Shown: positions 18,601-29,075 of the stretch, one piece after another
Layout of the letters: every line of letters starts with the position of its first letter
Position numbering within the stretch: position 1 is the stretch's first letter
Assembly: GCA_030652115.1 (NCBI GenBank)
Contig: JAUSBK010000001.1
Span: forward strand, 430,254-494,253
Length of the DNA stretch: 64,000 nucleotides
Source of the DNA: Coriobacteriia bacterium
GTDB lineage: Bacteria; Actinomycetota; Coriobacteriia; Anaerosomatales; Anaerosomataceae
Reading direction: 5' to 3'
Notes under the pieces: model-generated
What the model saw: only the letters and a program-made list of their open reading frames with translations
Databases searched by the model: none
What the model was told of the DNA's origin: nothing
Translations under genes and position numbers: made by a program

Positions 18601-19060
18601 GACCACCGTGCAGTACAACGACGACATCACCGAGTCGTTCGACGAGATGCTCACGGGTGTCGACTCGGTGGTGCTCATCCTCATACTCGCCGCCGGCATG
18701 CTCGCGTTCATCGTGTTGTACAACCTCACCAACATCAACGTCACCGAACGAAAGCGCGAGATCGCGACCATCAAGGTGCTCGGCTTCTTCGATCCCGAGG
18801 TGAACGCGTACATCTACCGCGAGACCGCGGCACTCGCGATGCTCGGCTGCGGGCTCGGTCTGCTGCTCGGCATCGGGCTGGAGGCGTTCGTGATCTCCAC
18901 GGTCGAGATCGACGTCGTGATGTTCGGCCGCACCATCCATGCGGCGAGCTACCTGTACTCTGCGGCGCTCACGCTGCTGTTCGCGGTAGTGGTGAACCTC
19001 GCCATGGCGCCAAAGCTGCGCCGCATCGACATGGTGGAGTCGCTGAAGTCGGTGGAGTGA
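15644..19060 (+). CDS. Giant FtsX-like ABC permease with long coiled-coil insertion
   Basis: 1138 residues. A first membrane span (about 20-42) and an extracytoplasmic domain are followed by an Ala/Glu/Gln-rich coiled coil from about 285 to 545 (heptad-like LAAQRRAFETQ and similar units). The first three-helix FtsX unit begins near 570 (SLVFPLIFFLVAALVSL), followed by a second extracytoplasmic domain and the second FtsX unit at the C-terminus (about 1010-1130). This resembles the large permeases of Firmicutes and Actinobacteria whose coiled coils extend outward to the wall or a partner. The last 69 coding bases plus three following bases recur exactly at 21451-21522. The GTG at 15644 overlaps the ATPase; a GTG at 15659 is possible. 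Confidence 0.92.
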   Translation: MVGAGVRFAFNKEIVRSITHSWTRFIAIFAIVALGAGFYAGLRMCAPDMRITIDRYLDDTAFMDAHLISTLGFSDADVAAVGRVEGVDAIMPSHVADATASTGDASVTVRIHSLDIEAAAASDTTDGERALSADPGYLNRPILVEGRWPERSGECVIDRTRVYSSGPQIDDTLLLTAGTMPLEDTFARTDFRIVGVVDSSYYLRFTRGTTTLNDGNIDRFIYIPEADFADPDTYTDLFLTVDGAAALSTFSSDYDELVEPVALALSDIAPERTAARLAEVKLSAQDTLDEKRAEYDEARATADAEFASGAADLDAAAAEIASSETQLASARRQYDAGVAELAAQRRAFETQTSAGQAQIDAGWAELATQRAQLDALAAALPLLQQQVAAAQAAVTDLQLAYDAALAEEALGHATSPTSAELLVQLTAAQSQLVAAQTAYATQVATYDAGTAALAAGEQELNARQAELDAARASAEAQFAAGRARLAAAKRRIDEGYAALAEGAQTLAEGQADYERQKADAEAELADALARLDDAQAEIDGLERPDWYVLGRGTNLGYASVAGDADGIDAISLVFPLIFFLVAALVSLTTMTRMVEDERTLIGTYKALGYGNGRIALKYLVYAGIASVFGSISGILIGSQVLPDTVWNAYTTVYTAPPAATPIDVPLALLAGLASVSITLIATFVAVEATLREGPATLMLPRAPKPGKRILLERIKPLWSRMSFSRKVTARNLFRYKRRLLMTVIGIAGCTALLLTGFGLKDSINDILDIQYGEISHYTTIVGFDPGTLESTATAGTRDLRDALEDQAVFTDYLVVNVEGMQITNAADPPTAASASDGGTAVPRGFGNEGPDEMSIHGYVCAPREPGRFGDFISLRERRGGDGLALDDSGAVITEKIADKLGLEVGDEVRIERLDENGNTVAGSAAVFPVSGITEHYVSHYVYVMPALYERTAGKPPVYNEALTMAVARDAGERDELSQALLELDGVTTVQYNDDITESFDEMLTGVDSVVLILILAAGMLAFIVLYNLTNINVTERKREIATIKVLGFFDPEVNAYIYRETAALAMLGCGLGLLLGIGLEAFVISTVEIDVVMFGRTIHAASYLYSAALTLLFAVVVNLAMAPKLRRIDMVESLKSVE

Positions 19061-19063
19061 GGC
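18992..19063 (+). repeat. 72-bp direct repeat, copy 1 (3' end of ABC permease gene)
   Basis: These 72 bases, beginning GTGAACCTCGCCATGG and running through the TGA stop of the permease plus three further bases, are identical at every position to 21451-21522. The copies lie 2459 bp apart in the same orientation. Confidence 0.97.
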
Positions 19064-19411
19064 TCGCGGCCGCATGGGGATAACCGCGTCCCTGTTGTCG
19101 ACGCAAAGCCGCAGGTCAGCCGAGTGATGATACCTCCGTGTAACCACCCATCCACGCTATCCACAGGCCGAGCCAGCGAACCGGGTCGAGCCCGTCTGGC
19201 GTCGGTTCACTTTGGCCTAACCTCGGCTACACGCGCTCCTAACCCGGGTTTTGCAGCAGTTCAACCACCTGACGTGCGCGCGCGACCACAATGACCACGG
19301 ACACTCGTCCGAGGGGGGTGGTAGCGGAAGACCATGGCGCGCGGAACCTTCACCCGACTGGACTGACACGACGACGGCCCTTGCGCCGTCCCAACCCAAG
19401 GGGCACTCGAA
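19061..19411 (+). other. 350-bp intergenic region upstream of alkaline phosphatase
   Basis: No credible coding frame is seen. The downstream half holds the PHO-box-like 11-bp repeats annotated separately. The stretch from 19280 to the start codon is an untranslated leader with a GGGG-containing ribosome site near 19401. An isolated GACGCAAAGCC at 19100-19110 recalls a c-di-GMP riboswitch core but lacks the rest of the fold. Confidence 0.6.
19205..19265 (+). promoter_or_regulatory. PHO-box-like array of 11-bp direct repeats
   Basis: Hexamers GTTCAC (19205), CCTAAC (19216), CTACAC (19227) and CCTAAC (19238) recur at an exact 11-bp period. A weaker TTCAAC lies at 19260, two periods further on. 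Established knowledge: actinobacterial PhoP binds 11-bp direct repeats related to GTTCACC. The array lies 150-200 bp upstream of a secreted alkaline phosphatase, the classical PhoP target. No PhoR/PhoP gene is in the window. Confidence 0.62.
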
Positions 19412-20791
19412 ATGAATCTCGCACGTACGATGAAGCGCGCGTCCGCGGCCCTTGTAGTTGTCGCGCTGACCGCTTCGATCGCGACGCCGGCCATCGCGAA
19501 GCCGGCAGGCGACAGCGGCGAGCGACAGAACTCGAAGGTCAAGAACATCATCGTGATGATCTCCGACGGCATGGGCTACAACCAGATGCTCGCCGGTGAC
19601 TACTACCTCTACGGCCAGGCCGGCCGAAGCTTCGCGGGCATGCCGTTCAAGTCCGCCATGAGCACGTACGCGCTCGGCGACTCGTACGATCCCGCCGCCG
19701 CCTGGGCCTCGTTCGACTACGTGATGCAGAACCCCACCGACTCTTCGGCGGCCGCCACCGCGATGTCGACGGGCATGAAGACCTACAACGGCGCCATCGG
19801 CGTGGATGTCGACGGCCAGCCGATCGAGCACATGATGCAGGCCGCCGAGGCCGAGGGCATGGCCACGGGCGTGGTCTCAAGCGTCGAGTTCTCGCACGCC
19901 ACCCCCGCAGGCTTCGTCGCGCACAACGTGAGCCGCAACAACTACGTGGCCATCGCCGATGAGATGGTCCGCAGCTCGGCAACCGATGTGATCATGGGCG
20001 CGGGAAGCCCGTGGTACTACGACAGCGGCGCCGCGCGGTCAGCCGCAAGCTACAAGTACATCGGTCTGGACGCCTGGAACGCGCTCGCGACCGGCACGCC
20101 GTGTGCGGACGCTGACGGCGACGGCACGGGTGACGCGTGGACCCTCATCCAGTCGCGCGACGAGTTCCTCGCGCTTGCCGAGGGCGAGACGCCGGAGCGC
20201 GTGTGCGGCGTCCCGCAGACCTACACCACGCTTCAGCAGGCTCGTCCGGGCGACGGCTCGGCGGCTGCGTACGCCGTAGCCTTCACGCCCGGTGTGCCCA
20301 CGCTCACCGAGATGACAGAGGGCGCGCTCAACGTGCTCGACAACGATGAGGACGGATTCGTCCTCATGATCGAGGGTGGCGCAGTGGACTGGGCCGGCCA
20401 TGCCAACCAGAGCGGTCGTATGCTCGAGGAGCAGGCCGACTTCGTAGCCGCCTTCCAGGCCGTCAACACCTGGGTCGAGGAGAACTCCAACTGGGGCGAG
20501 ACGCTGCTGATCGTGACCGGCGACCACGAGACCGGCTACCTCACCGGCCCCGGCTCGGGTCAGTTCGCCTCCGGTCCGGTGTGGATACCCGTTGTGAACC
20601 TGGGCGTCGCCACAATGCCGGGAGTGCAGTGGAACTCCGGTGACCACACGAACGCCCTCATCCCGTTCTTCGCCAAGGGTTCCGCAGCACGCCAGTTCAA
20701 GGTGGAGTCCGATGAGGTCGATCCGGTTCGCGGACGCTACATCGACAACACCGAGATCGCCGAGGTGTGCTTCGGGCTGATCGAGCAGTAG
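19412..20791 (+). CDS. Secreted alkaline phosphatase
   Basis: 459 residues with a signal peptide (1-29, ending TPAIAKP). Family signatures are intact: metal ligand in VMISDGMG, nucleophile serine in NPTDSSAAATAMSTG, metal ligands in MIEGGAVDWAGHAN and VTGDHETG, and the late histidine in NSGDHTN. Established knowledge: PhoA-family enzymes hydrolyse phosphomonoesters outside the membrane using two zinc ions and magnesium. PHO-box-like repeats lie upstream and a hairpin terminator follows, so it appears to be a monocistronic phosphate-starvation gene. The neighbouring sixA has its own ribosome site. Confidence 0.95.
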   Translation: MNLARTMKRASAALVVVALTASIATPAIAKPAGDSGERQNSKVKNIIVMISDGMGYNQMLAGDYYLYGQAGRSFAGMPFKSAMSTYALGDSYDPAAAWASFDYVMQNPTDSSAAATAMSTGMKTYNGAIGVDVDGQPIEHMMQAAEAEGMATGVVSSVEFSHATPAGFVAHNVSRNNYVAIADEMVRSSATDVIMGAGSPWYYDSGAARSAASYKYIGLDAWNALATGTPCADADGDGTGDAWTLIQSRDEFLALAEGETPERVCGVPQTYTTLQQARPGDGSAAAYAVAFTPGVPTLTEMTEGALNVLDNDEDGFVLMIEGGAVDWAGHANQSGRMLEEQADFVAAFQAVNTWVEENSNWGETLLIVTGDHETGYLTGPGSGQFASGPVWIPVVNLGVATMPGVQWNSGDHTNALIPFFAKGSAARQFKVESDEVDPVRGRYIDNTEIAEVCFGLIEQ

Positions 20792-20805
20792 CGGATGATC
20801 CGCCG

Positions 20806-20836
20806 GCCAGCCGGACTCCTGAGCAGTCCGGCTGGC
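20806..20836 (+). terminator. Hairpin terminator after alkaline phosphatase
   Basis: GCCAGCCGGACT (20806-20817) pairs perfectly with AGTCCGGCTGGC (20825-20836) around a 7-nt loop, 15 nt after the stop codon. There is no long T-tract, as is common in high-GC genomes. Confidence 0.75.
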
Positions 20837-20928
20837 TACACCTCCAGGCGCGGGTCCGGCCCCTGCGGGGCGGGGCCCGCGCCGCGGAGTAGGGCACAAA
20901 GTGTCGTGATGAACCGAGGAGTGCCGTC

Positions 20929-21408
20929 ATGAACCTGTACATGCTGCGGCATGGGCCTGCGCTCAGCCGCGAGGAATGGAGTGGCCCGGACGACTTGAGA
21001 CCGCTGTCCGCCGACGGGATGAGGGCCGTCGCTGACGTAGCGGCTCGCATCGAAGCCCTGGGCATCGGCACCGAGGTCGTCCTCACCAGCCCCTACGAGC
21101 GCGCGCTTCGTACCGCGACGATGATCTGCGACGTACTGGGCGATGGGCTGCTGCCCGTTCCTGACAGGCGCCTTGAGCCGCTTGCGTTCAACGCCCCCGC
21201 GCTCGCGGAGATGCTGGAGCCGTACATCGACGCGACGGCCGTGATGCTGGTCGGGCATGAGCCGTCGATGTCGGTGGTGCTCTCGCAGATCGTAGGCGGC
21301 GGGCAGTTCGTTCTCCGCAAGGCGGGGCTTGCGCGCGTGAAGCTGGACCCGGGGTCGCTTCGGCGCGGTGTACTGGAGTGGCTCGCGCCCCCACGGCTCT
21401 GGCGCTAG
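20929..21408 (+). CDS. sixA: Phosphohistidine phosphatase SixA-like protein
   Basis: 159 residues of the histidine phosphatase superfamily. The catalytic LRHGPA (6-11), the arginine in TSPYERALRTA, and the second histidine in VGHEPSMS are present, at SixA length. Established knowledge: SixA-type enzymes dephosphorylate phosphohistidine, for example on HPt or PTS proteins. GAGGAG precedes the ATG. It lies between the two copies of the 72-bp direct repeat. The substrate here is not identifiable. Confidence 0.85.
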   Translation: MNLYMLRHGPALSREEWSGPDDLRPLSADGMRAVADVAARIEALGIGTEVVLTSPYERALRTATMICDVLGDGLLPVPDRRLEPLAFNAPALAEMLEPYIDATAVMLVGHEPSMSVVLSQIVGGGQFVLRKAGLARVKLDPGSLRRGVLEWLAPPRLWR

Positions 21409-21450
21409 CGCGCCTCCCGCACGCCCGACCCCCTGCGCCGCGCCCGCACC

Positions 21451-21522
21451 GTGAACCTCGCCATGGCGCCAAAGCTGCGCCGCATCGACATGGTGGAGTC
21501 GCTGAAGTCGGTGGAGTGAGGC
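21451..21522 (+). repeat. 72-bp direct repeat, copy 2 (orphan ABC permease gene end)
   Basis: An exact copy of 18992-19063, here without the rest of the permease gene. It would encode only VNLAMAPKLRRIDMVESL and the last four residues before the stop. The preceding 40 bases show no further similarity. Either it is a remnant of a deleted paralogous permease, or it is a duplication generated when the intervening 2.4 kb (phosphatase and sixA) was inserted. Confidence 0.95.
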
Positions 21523-21570
21523 GGAAACGGGCATCAAACAGGGAGGATGGGCCACGTAAGGGGAGCTACA

Positions 21571-24312
21571 GTGGGCCGACGCCAGGATCTCGACGGGACT
21601 ATGCGCGGACAGCCGGACGCGGTGCCGGGACTTGCCGCCCTCGTCGACGTGCCGATGCTCCAGTCGATGATGGATGACTTCAACACGATCACCCACATCC
21701 CGATGGCGCTCATCGATCTGGACGGGGCGGTGGTCGTCGGGGCGGGGTGGCAGGAGGCGTGCACTCACTTCCACCGGGTGAACGAGCAGACACGCGCCCA
21801 CTGCGTGGCGAGCGACACCGTCCTCACCGCCGAGATTCCCGTCGGTGAGGTGAAGCTCTACAAGTGCCGGAACGGGATGTGGGATGCGGCCACCCCGATC
21901 TTCGTCGGGAACCGACGGGTGGGCAACCTGTTCACCGGGCAGTTCTTCTTCGAGGACGAGACCGTCGACCTCGTGTTCTTTCGCGAACAGGCGCGTCGGT
22001 ACGGGTTCAGCGAGCCAGAGTACATCGCGGCGATCGAATCCGTTTCCCGACTGAGCCGCGAGACCGTGGAGACAGGGCTCCGGTTCCTCACGAACCTCTC
22101 AAGCATGATCTCGCAGCTGAGCTACACCAACGTCGAGCGCGCGCATGCCGAGGCCGAGTTGCAGGAGGCGCTCGACACCCAGGTCCGGTCGGCGCGGCAG
22201 CTGGTCACCGAACGTGGCGTCTTGCAGGCGATCATGGAGAACACCGAGACGTGTCTCGCGTACCTGGATACCGAGTTCAATTTCGTGGCGGTGAACTCCG
22301 CCTACGCGCGTGGCTCGGGGCACGAAGCGAACGAGCTGATAGGCAAGGGTCACTTCGAGCTCTTCCCGAACGAGGAGAATGAGGCGATCTTCCGCCGTGC
22401 GCGGGACTCCGGCGAGGCCGCGGAGTGCCGCGCCAAGCCTTTCGAGTTTCCCGGTCAGCCCTGGCGCGGCATCACGTACTGGGACTGGAGCCTCAGCCCC
22501 GTCAAGGACGACAGCGGTGCACTGCAGGGGTTCGCGTTCTCGCTGCGTGATGTGACCCACAGCGTCCGTGAGCACGCCTTCAGTGACGCGATCAACCGGC
22601 TGAACGACGTGATCCACTCCGATCTCGACACCGGCAAGATCCTGGCGCAGATTCTCCCTGAACTCGCCACCGCGATCGGCTCCGAGTTCGTCTCGGCGGC
22701 TCTCCTCGGAACCGACGGACGATGGAGGCTGGCCGAGGTGTACGGTCTGCCCGAGTCTCTGAAGAGCGCAACGTACTCCGACGAGGAGTTTCCGACCGCC
22801 ACGCTGGTAGCTCGTTCGGGCTCTCCCGCGGCGATCCGCATCGAGCCGTCCACGCCGAGGTCCACGCTGGCGGAGTCGCTCGGTGTCCAGTCGGCGCTTG
22901 TCGCGCCACTCTCGGTTCCCGGACTCACGATGGGCGCACTCTCCTTCGGCTATCTCACGGGCCCCGGCGAGTTCGACGACTACGCAGTCGACTTCGCTGC
23001 GAAGATCGCGGCCTCGTTGTCGCTCGCGCTCAACAACGCGCGGCTCTTCCACGAGGCACGGCATGCGGCCAGACTCTCCGAGACGCTCGCTACGGTCAAC
23101 GAGATCCTCCTTTCCGCGCTCACGGCCGAGAATGTGCTGGCGCGACTTGTCGGGGAGGTCTCCGAGGTCGCGGGCGCGGACAAGTCATTGGTGATCGACG
23201 TGCGCGGGGGCGATTTTGCGATCACCCATGTCAGGAACGTGTCCGATGATCTGGTGGGCGTCCCGAAGCCCGCGTCGTTCTACCCGGCGTTCGCACTCGC
23301 CGCCACGCGGAGGGCGCCCGTCCTCGTCGAGGACAACTGGAACGACCCACGAACGAACAAGGAGTTCGTCGTGCCGCGCGAGATGCGCGCCTTCCAGCTG
23401 CTTCCGCTGATGACCCAGGGTCAGGTCACCAACGTCCTCGCACTCGCATACGCGAGCCCGCAGACCTTCGACGAAGACGATTACCGTTCCGCGGAACGGA
23501 TGAGTGCCGCCATGTCGGTTGCGCTCAACAACGCCCGGCTGTACGAGAACGAGCACCTCATCGCCGACCGCCTGCAGGAGGCGCTGCTCGCCCTTCCCGG
23601 CAGCGTGCCGGGCGTCGAGTTTGCACACGCGTACGACGCGGCTACCGGTGCCTCCCGTGTGGGCGGGGACTTCTACGATGTCTTCCCGCTCGACAGCGAC
23701 CACGTCGGCATAACAATCGGGGACGTGGCGGGCAAGGGCCTGAACGCCGCCGTGCTTACGTCGCTGGCAAAGAACACGATCCGTGCGCACGCCAACGAAC
23801 CTGGCAAGGCTCCCGATCGAATCCTCACCCTCGCCAACAACGTGGTCTTTCGGGCGACCCCGGCCGAGTCGTTCGTGACTCTCTTCTTCGGCATCCTGGA
23901 CATCCGGGACGGGCGGCTGCTCTATGCGAGCGCTGGTCATCCTGCGGCGGCGGTGATCGTTCCCTCGGGAGCGCTGACCCTGCTGTCCAACACGGGGCCG
24001 ATCCTGGGGGCGTTCGAAGGGGTCGTGTTCGGAGAGGCCGAAGTGCGGCTGGGCCCCGATGACGTACTCTTCCTCTATACCGATGGTCTGACCGAGGCAC
24101 GAAGCGGCGATGACTTCTTTGGAGAGGAGCGGCTCCACAAGCTCCTTGCTACGATGCACGGCCGAGAGCCACGCGAGATGATCGACGGCGTGCTGACCAC
24201 CGTGCTCGCCTTCAGCGGCGGCAAGCTTCGCGACGACCTGGCACTCCTGGCCGTACGGCGGCATCGGAACCCGATGTCGGATTCTGGTACGGTAGTCCCC
24301 GCGCGGGATTAG
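21571..24312 (+). CDS. PocR-PAS-GAF-GAF-PP2C (SpoIIE-type) phosphatase
   Basis: 913 residues from the GTG at 21571, preferred over the ATG at 21547 because GGGGAG lies 6 nt upstream. Domains in order: PocR ligand-sensing domain (about 20-190), PAS (about 220-330), two GAF domains (about 355-490 and 505-655), and a SpoIIE/RsbU-type PP2C phosphatase (about 680-900). The phosphatase has GGDFYDV, GDVAGKGLNAA, and the late aspartate pattern FLYTDGLTEA and KLRDDLALLAVR. Established knowledge: such phosphatases usually dephosphorylate anti-sigma-factor antagonists (partner switching). No anti-sigma/antagonist pair is adjacent, so the target is unknown. Confidence 0.92.
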   Translation: MGRRQDLDGTMRGQPDAVPGLAALVDVPMLQSMMDDFNTITHIPMALIDLDGAVVVGAGWQEACTHFHRVNEQTRAHCVASDTVLTAEIPVGEVKLYKCRNGMWDAATPIFVGNRRVGNLFTGQFFFEDETVDLVFFREQARRYGFSEPEYIAAIESVSRLSRETVETGLRFLTNLSSMISQLSYTNVERAHAEAELQEALDTQVRSARQLVTERGVLQAIMENTETCLAYLDTEFNFVAVNSAYARGSGHEANELIGKGHFELFPNEENEAIFRRARDSGEAAECRAKPFEFPGQPWRGITYWDWSLSPVKDDSGALQGFAFSLRDVTHSVREHAFSDAINRLNDVIHSDLDTGKILAQILPELATAIGSEFVSAALLGTDGRWRLAEVYGLPESLKSATYSDEEFPTATLVARSGSPAAIRIEPSTPRSTLAESLGVQSALVAPLSVPGLTMGALSFGYLTGPGEFDDYAVDFAAKIAASLSLALNNARLFHEARHAARLSETLATVNEILLSALTAENVLARLVGEVSEVAGADKSLVIDVRGGDFAITHVRNVSDDLVGVPKPASFYPAFALAATRRAPVLVEDNWNDPRTNKEFVVPREMRAFQLLPLMTQGQVTNVLALAYASPQTFDEDDYRSAERMSAAMSVALNNARLYENEHLIADRLQEALLALPGSVPGVEFAHAYDAATGASRVGGDFYDVFPLDSDHVGITIGDVAGKGLNAAVLTSLAKNTIRAHANEPGKAPDRILTLANNVVFRATPAESFVTLFFGILDIRDGRLLYASAGHPAAAVIVPSGALTLLSNTGPILGAFEGVVFGEAEVRLGPDDVLFLYTDGLTEARSGDDFFGEERLHKLLATMHGREPREMIDGVLTTVLAFSGGKLRDDLALLAVRRHRNPMSDSGTVVPARD

Positions 24313-24340
24313 CCTGGGGATCGAGGATCGGGGACTCAAG

Positions 24341-25948
<1,608 letters not shown>

Positions 25949-25952
25949 CGGC

Positions 25953-26168
25953 ATGGCGGGGACTGAATACGCACACGAGCTCGGGCACATGCTTGAGGCG
26001 TCGACCTCGTCTGAAGAGCGCGTGACGCTCTGCAAGCTGCTTGCCGCGACGGGCGTGCCTGACGCGCAAGGCTACCTGCTCGATGCGCTCGCCGAAGAGA
26101 GCGATGAGCGCGTTATCGCCGCGATCAAAGAGGCGCTCGGCACCCTCGGCGATCAGTTCTTCGACTAG
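25953..26168 (+). CDS. Small helical protein downstream of pckA (HEAT-like)
   Basis: 71 residues from the ATG at 25953, 4 nt after the pckA stop, with GGGGTGACGG as ribosome site. The sequence (ERVTLCKLLAATGVPDAQ, then LLDALAEESDERVIAAIKEA) predicts three or four helices resembling one and a half HEAT repeats, suggesting a protein-protein contact module. No assigned function. Conserved spacing to pckA in other genomes would test functional linkage. Confidence 0.65.
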   Translation: MAGTEYAHELGHMLEASTSSEERVTLCKLLAATGVPDAQGYLLDALAEESDERVIAAIKEALGTLGDQFFD

Positions 26169-26171
26169 CGC

Positions 26172-26780
26172 TCAACGAGCGGTCGTCGGCGCCGTCACCG
26201 CCCGGCGGAGCCGTCCGAACAGCTGCCCCTCCGCCCACTCGCGGCTTACGAAGTAGCCCAAGAGCAGCCCGCCGACGATGTCGATCGAGTAGTGGCCGCG
26301 CGAGAACAGCATCGTCACGATCACCACGCCGAGGAGCCACGCCTGCACGGTGCGCAGGCGTGGCGTACGTCCGGCGTCGGTGAACAGCACGATCAGCAAC
26401 GCGAGCGCGGTGTGGCCCGAGGGGAACAGGGTGTTCACGAACAGCGGGAACGGGATGGCCGATCCGTCGCGGGCGGCCGCAAGCGGCGTGAGCACGAGCA
26501 TCGGGGCGCGCAGCAGGTACATGAGCGCGAACACGCACAGGTACTCGGGCAGCCGGTCGGGTGCCGTGCGGACCACGTGCGCGAGGAACAGTGCCAGCAT
26601 CACGGTCATCGCGATCAGCGTGACGTAGCTCGCAGCCGGTGTGTGCGGCAGCCAGTCGTAGAACAGGTCCGGAGCGGACGGACGATCGGGGAACCTGAGC
26701 GCGATGAACCGGCTCGCCGCTTCGCTTGCCACGGCCGCGGAGAGGCCGAGCGCGATCGCGATCGGCCACCGACGGCTCAC
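26172..26780 (-). CDS. PAP2-family (sphingomyelin-synthase-like) membrane phosphatase
   Basis: 202 residues from a GTG at 26780 that overlaps the kbl stop (GTGA). About six membrane helices are predicted. The second phosphatase signature is PSGHT in [14 protein letters not shown]; the third is [12 protein letters not shown]. The first (KX6RP) signature is not obvious, as in the PAP2_C/SMS-like branch. Such enzymes hydrolyse or transfer lipid phosphates. It is the last gene of the slipin-tdh-kbl operon; a link with threonine breakdown is not apparent, so co-transcription may be incidental. Confidence 0.82.
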   Translation of the reverse strand: MSRRWPIAIALGLSAAVASEAASRFIALRFPDRPSAPDLFYDWLPHTPAASYVTLIAMTVMLALFLAHVVRTAPDRLPEYLCVFALMYLLRAPMLVLTPLAAARDGSAIPFPLFVNTLFPSGHTALALLIVLFTDAGRTPRLRTVQAWLLGVVIVTMLFSRGHYSIDIVGGLLLGYFVSREWAEGQLFGRLRRAVTAPTTAR

Positions 26781-27985
26781 GCGCCTATCACGCCCATCCT
26801 TGTCCCCACGCGGATGAAGGCCTCCACCGCGGCGTCGAGCTGCGCGTCGGTGTGCGCAGCCGAGACCTGCACGCGGATGCGCGCGGCGCCCTTCGGCACG
26901 ACCGGGTAGCTGAAGCCGATGACGTAGATGCCCTCGTGGAGGAGCGCGTCGGCCATCTGATGTGATAGCGCCTCGTCGTAGAGCATCACCGGCACGATCG
27001 GGTGCTCGCCGGGCCGGATGTCGAAGCCGGCCTCGGTCATCCGTGCGCGGAATGTGCGCGTGCTTCGCTCGAGCCGGTCGCGCAACTCCGTGGTCTCGGA
27101 GAGGAGCCCGAGCACCGCCACCGTGGTGGCCGCCACCACCGGCGCGAGCGTGTTGGAGAACAGGTAGGGGCGGCTCTTCTGCCGCAGCCATTCCACGATC
27201 TCGGCGCGCCCGCTCACGCACCCGCCCGACGCGCCACCGAGCGCCTTGCCGAAGGTGGTAGTGATCACGTCCACGCGGTTGGCCACGCCGCAGAGCTCGG
27301 GCGTACCCCGGCCGGTGGGTCCGACGAACCCGGTGGCGTGGCTGTCGTCCACCATCACGAGCGCGTCGTAGCGATCGGCCAGGTCGCAGATGGCTGCAAG
27401 ATCGGCGATGTCGCCGTCCATCGAGAACACGCCGTCGGTGGCGATCACGCGATACCGCGCGTCGTGCGCCTCGGCGAGCTTCGCCTCGAGATCAGCCATG
27501 TCCGAGTGCTGGTAGATGAGCCGCCGCGCCTTGGTGAGCCGCACGCCGTCGATCATGGAGGCGTGGTTGAGCGCATCGGCAAGGATCGCATCCTCAGGGC
27601 CGAACAACGGCTCGAAGTAGCCGCCGTTGGCGTCGAAGCACGACGAGTAGAGGATCGTGTCATCCGTGCCGAGGAACTGCGAGATTCGGTACTCGAGCTC
27701 TTTGTGCACGGCGAAGGTGCCGCAGATGAAACGCACCGAGCTCGTACCGAATCCCCAGCGGTCGAGCGCTGCGTGCGCGGCGGCCACCACGCGGGGGTCG
27801 TCGGCGAGACCGAGGTAGTTGTTGGCGCAGAAGTTGACCACCTCGAGCGGCTCGTTCTCGCCGGGCATGGCGACCCGGATCACGGGTCCCTGCGGTGAGA
27901 CGATCACCCGCTCGGTCTTGTAGAGGCTCGCATCATGCAGTCCCGCGATCTCAGCCTGCAGCGCTTCGCGCATCGTACCGAACAT
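26777..27985 (-). CDS. kbl: Glycine C-acetyltransferase (2-amino-3-ketobutyrate CoA ligase)
   Basis: 402 residues of the alpha-oxoamine synthase family with the PLP lysine in [13 protein letters not shown], substrate loop [11 protein letters not shown] and the glycine-rich [12 protein letters not shown]. It cleaves 2-amino-3-oxobutyrate with CoA to glycine and acetyl-CoA. The upstream gene on the same strand, 24 nt away, is threonine 3-dehydrogenase, which makes its substrate. The two therefore form the standard threonine-to-glycine pathway. The stop overlaps the PAP2 gene. Confidence 0.96.
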   Translation of the reverse strand: MFGTMREALQAEIAGLHDASLYKTERVIVSPQGPVIRVAMPGENEPLEVVNFCANNYLGLADDPRVVAAAHAALDRWGFGTSSVRFICGTFAVHKELEYRISQFLGTDDTILYSSCFDANGGYFEPLFGPEDAILADALNHASMIDGVRLTKARRLIYQHSDMADLEAKLAEAHDARYRVIATDGVFSMDGDIADLAAICDLADRYDALVMVDDSHATGFVGPTGRGTPELCGVANRVDVITTTFGKALGGASGGCVSGRAEIVEWLRQKSRPYLFSNTLAPVVAATTVAVLGLLSETTELRDRLERSTRTFRARMTEAGFDIRPGEHPIVPVMLYDEALSHQMADALLHEGIYVIGFSYPVVPKGAARIRVQVSAAHTDAQLDAAVEAFIRVGTRMGVIGA

Positions 27986-28009
27986 CGTGTGCCTCCCGCC
28001 CCCGTGCCT

Positions 28010-29071
28010 CTAGCACTCCCCGTCGTCGGCTCCTGGCGCCACTTCGAGGACTACCTTGCCGCTCTCGCCGCTGATCATGGCCGCGAAGCCCGCCTCGTAC
28101 TCCTCGAAGGGCAGTTCGTGCGTGATGACGGGTGCGATGTCGAGGCCGCTCTGCAGCATCGTCTGCATCTTGTACCAGGTCTCCCAGATCTCCCGTCCGT
28201 AGATGCCCTTGATCGTGAGGCCGCGGAAGACCACTTCGTCCCAGTCGATTCTGACCGGCCCGGGCGCGATGCCGAGAAGCGCGATGCGCCCGCCGTTGTA
28301 CATGCTCTCGAGCATCGACTCGAACGCCTCGCCGTTGCCGCTCATCTCGAATCCGACGTCGAAGCCGACCATGCCGAGCTCGTGCATCGCGTCGGGGATC
28401 GACTCGCGCGTGACGTTCACCGTGCGCGTGGCACCCATCTTCGCCGCGAGCGCGAGCCGGTAGTCGTTCACGTCGCTGATCACGATGTTGCGCGCGCCCA
28501 CATGTCGCGCGATTGCCACCGCGATGATCCCGATGGGACCCGCGCCGGTGATGAGCACGTCCTCACCCACGAGGTCGAACGACAGGGTGGCATGCGTCGC
28601 GTTGCCGAACGGATCGAAGATCGCTGCGATGCGCGATGGGATGCACTCGGCCACGTGCCACGCGTTCGTGGCCGGGATCACCAGGTACTCGGCGAAGCAG
28701 CCGTCGCGATTCACGCCCACGCCTACCGTGTTGGTGCACAGGTGACGCCTGCCCGCGCGGCAGCTGCGGCACACGCCGCACACGATGTGGCCTTCGCCCG
28801 AGACGCGCTCGCCGAGCGCAAAGCCGCTCACGCCGTCGCCGATCTCGGCGATGTGGCCCACGAACTCGTGTCCGAGGATCTGCGGCGGGTGGATCGTCTT
28901 GCGCGCCCACGCGTTCCACTCGTAGATGTGCACGTCGGTGCCGCAGATCGCCACTTTCTCGATGGCGATCTTGAGTTCGCCCGGCCCCACGCCCGGCACG
29001 GGCACCTCGACGAGTTTGACCCCCGGTTCGGGGCCGGGCTTCACGATCGCCTTCATCGTGCGCTGTGGCAT
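28010..29071 (-). CDS. tdh: L-threonine 3-dehydrogenase
   Basis: 353 residues of the zinc-containing medium-chain dehydrogenase family. Catalytic zinc site [16 protein letters not shown] with its following glutamate, structural-zinc cysteine cluster [15 protein letters not shown], and NAD-binding GAGPIG are present. It oxidises L-threonine to 2-amino-3-oxobutyrate with NAD+. It lies 4 nt after the slipin gene and 24 nt before kbl, whose product uses this intermediate. Confidence 0.97.
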   Translation of the reverse strand: MPQRTMKAIVKPGPEPGVKLVEVPVPGVGPGELKIAIEKVAICGTDVHIYEWNAWARKTIHPPQILGHEFVGHIAEIGDGVSGFALGERVSGEGHIVCGVCRSCRAGRRHLCTNTVGVGVNRDGCFAEYLVIPATNAWHVAECIPSRIAAIFDPFGNATHATLSFDLVGEDVLITGAGPIGIIAVAIARHVGARNIVISDVNDYRLALAAKMGATRTVNVTRESIPDAMHELGMVGFDVGFEMSGNGEAFESMLESMYNGGRIALLGIAPGPVRIDWDEVVFRGLTIKGIYGREIWETWYKMQTMLQSGLDIAPVITHELPFEEYEAGFAAMISGESGKVVLEVAPGADDGEC

Positions 29072-29075
29072 CGAG

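Noticed and set aside
19098-19125. GACGCAAAGCC resembling a second c-di-GMP riboswitch core
   Set aside because: No tetraloop stem upstream, no GGCCTA-like segment and no closing core; the PHO-box array lies downstream, so a transcript from there would not include it.
17354-19147. 597-codon minus-strand open frame opposite the giant permease
   Set aside because: Composition typical of antisense shadow; the plus-strand permease has convincing membrane and FtsX segments.
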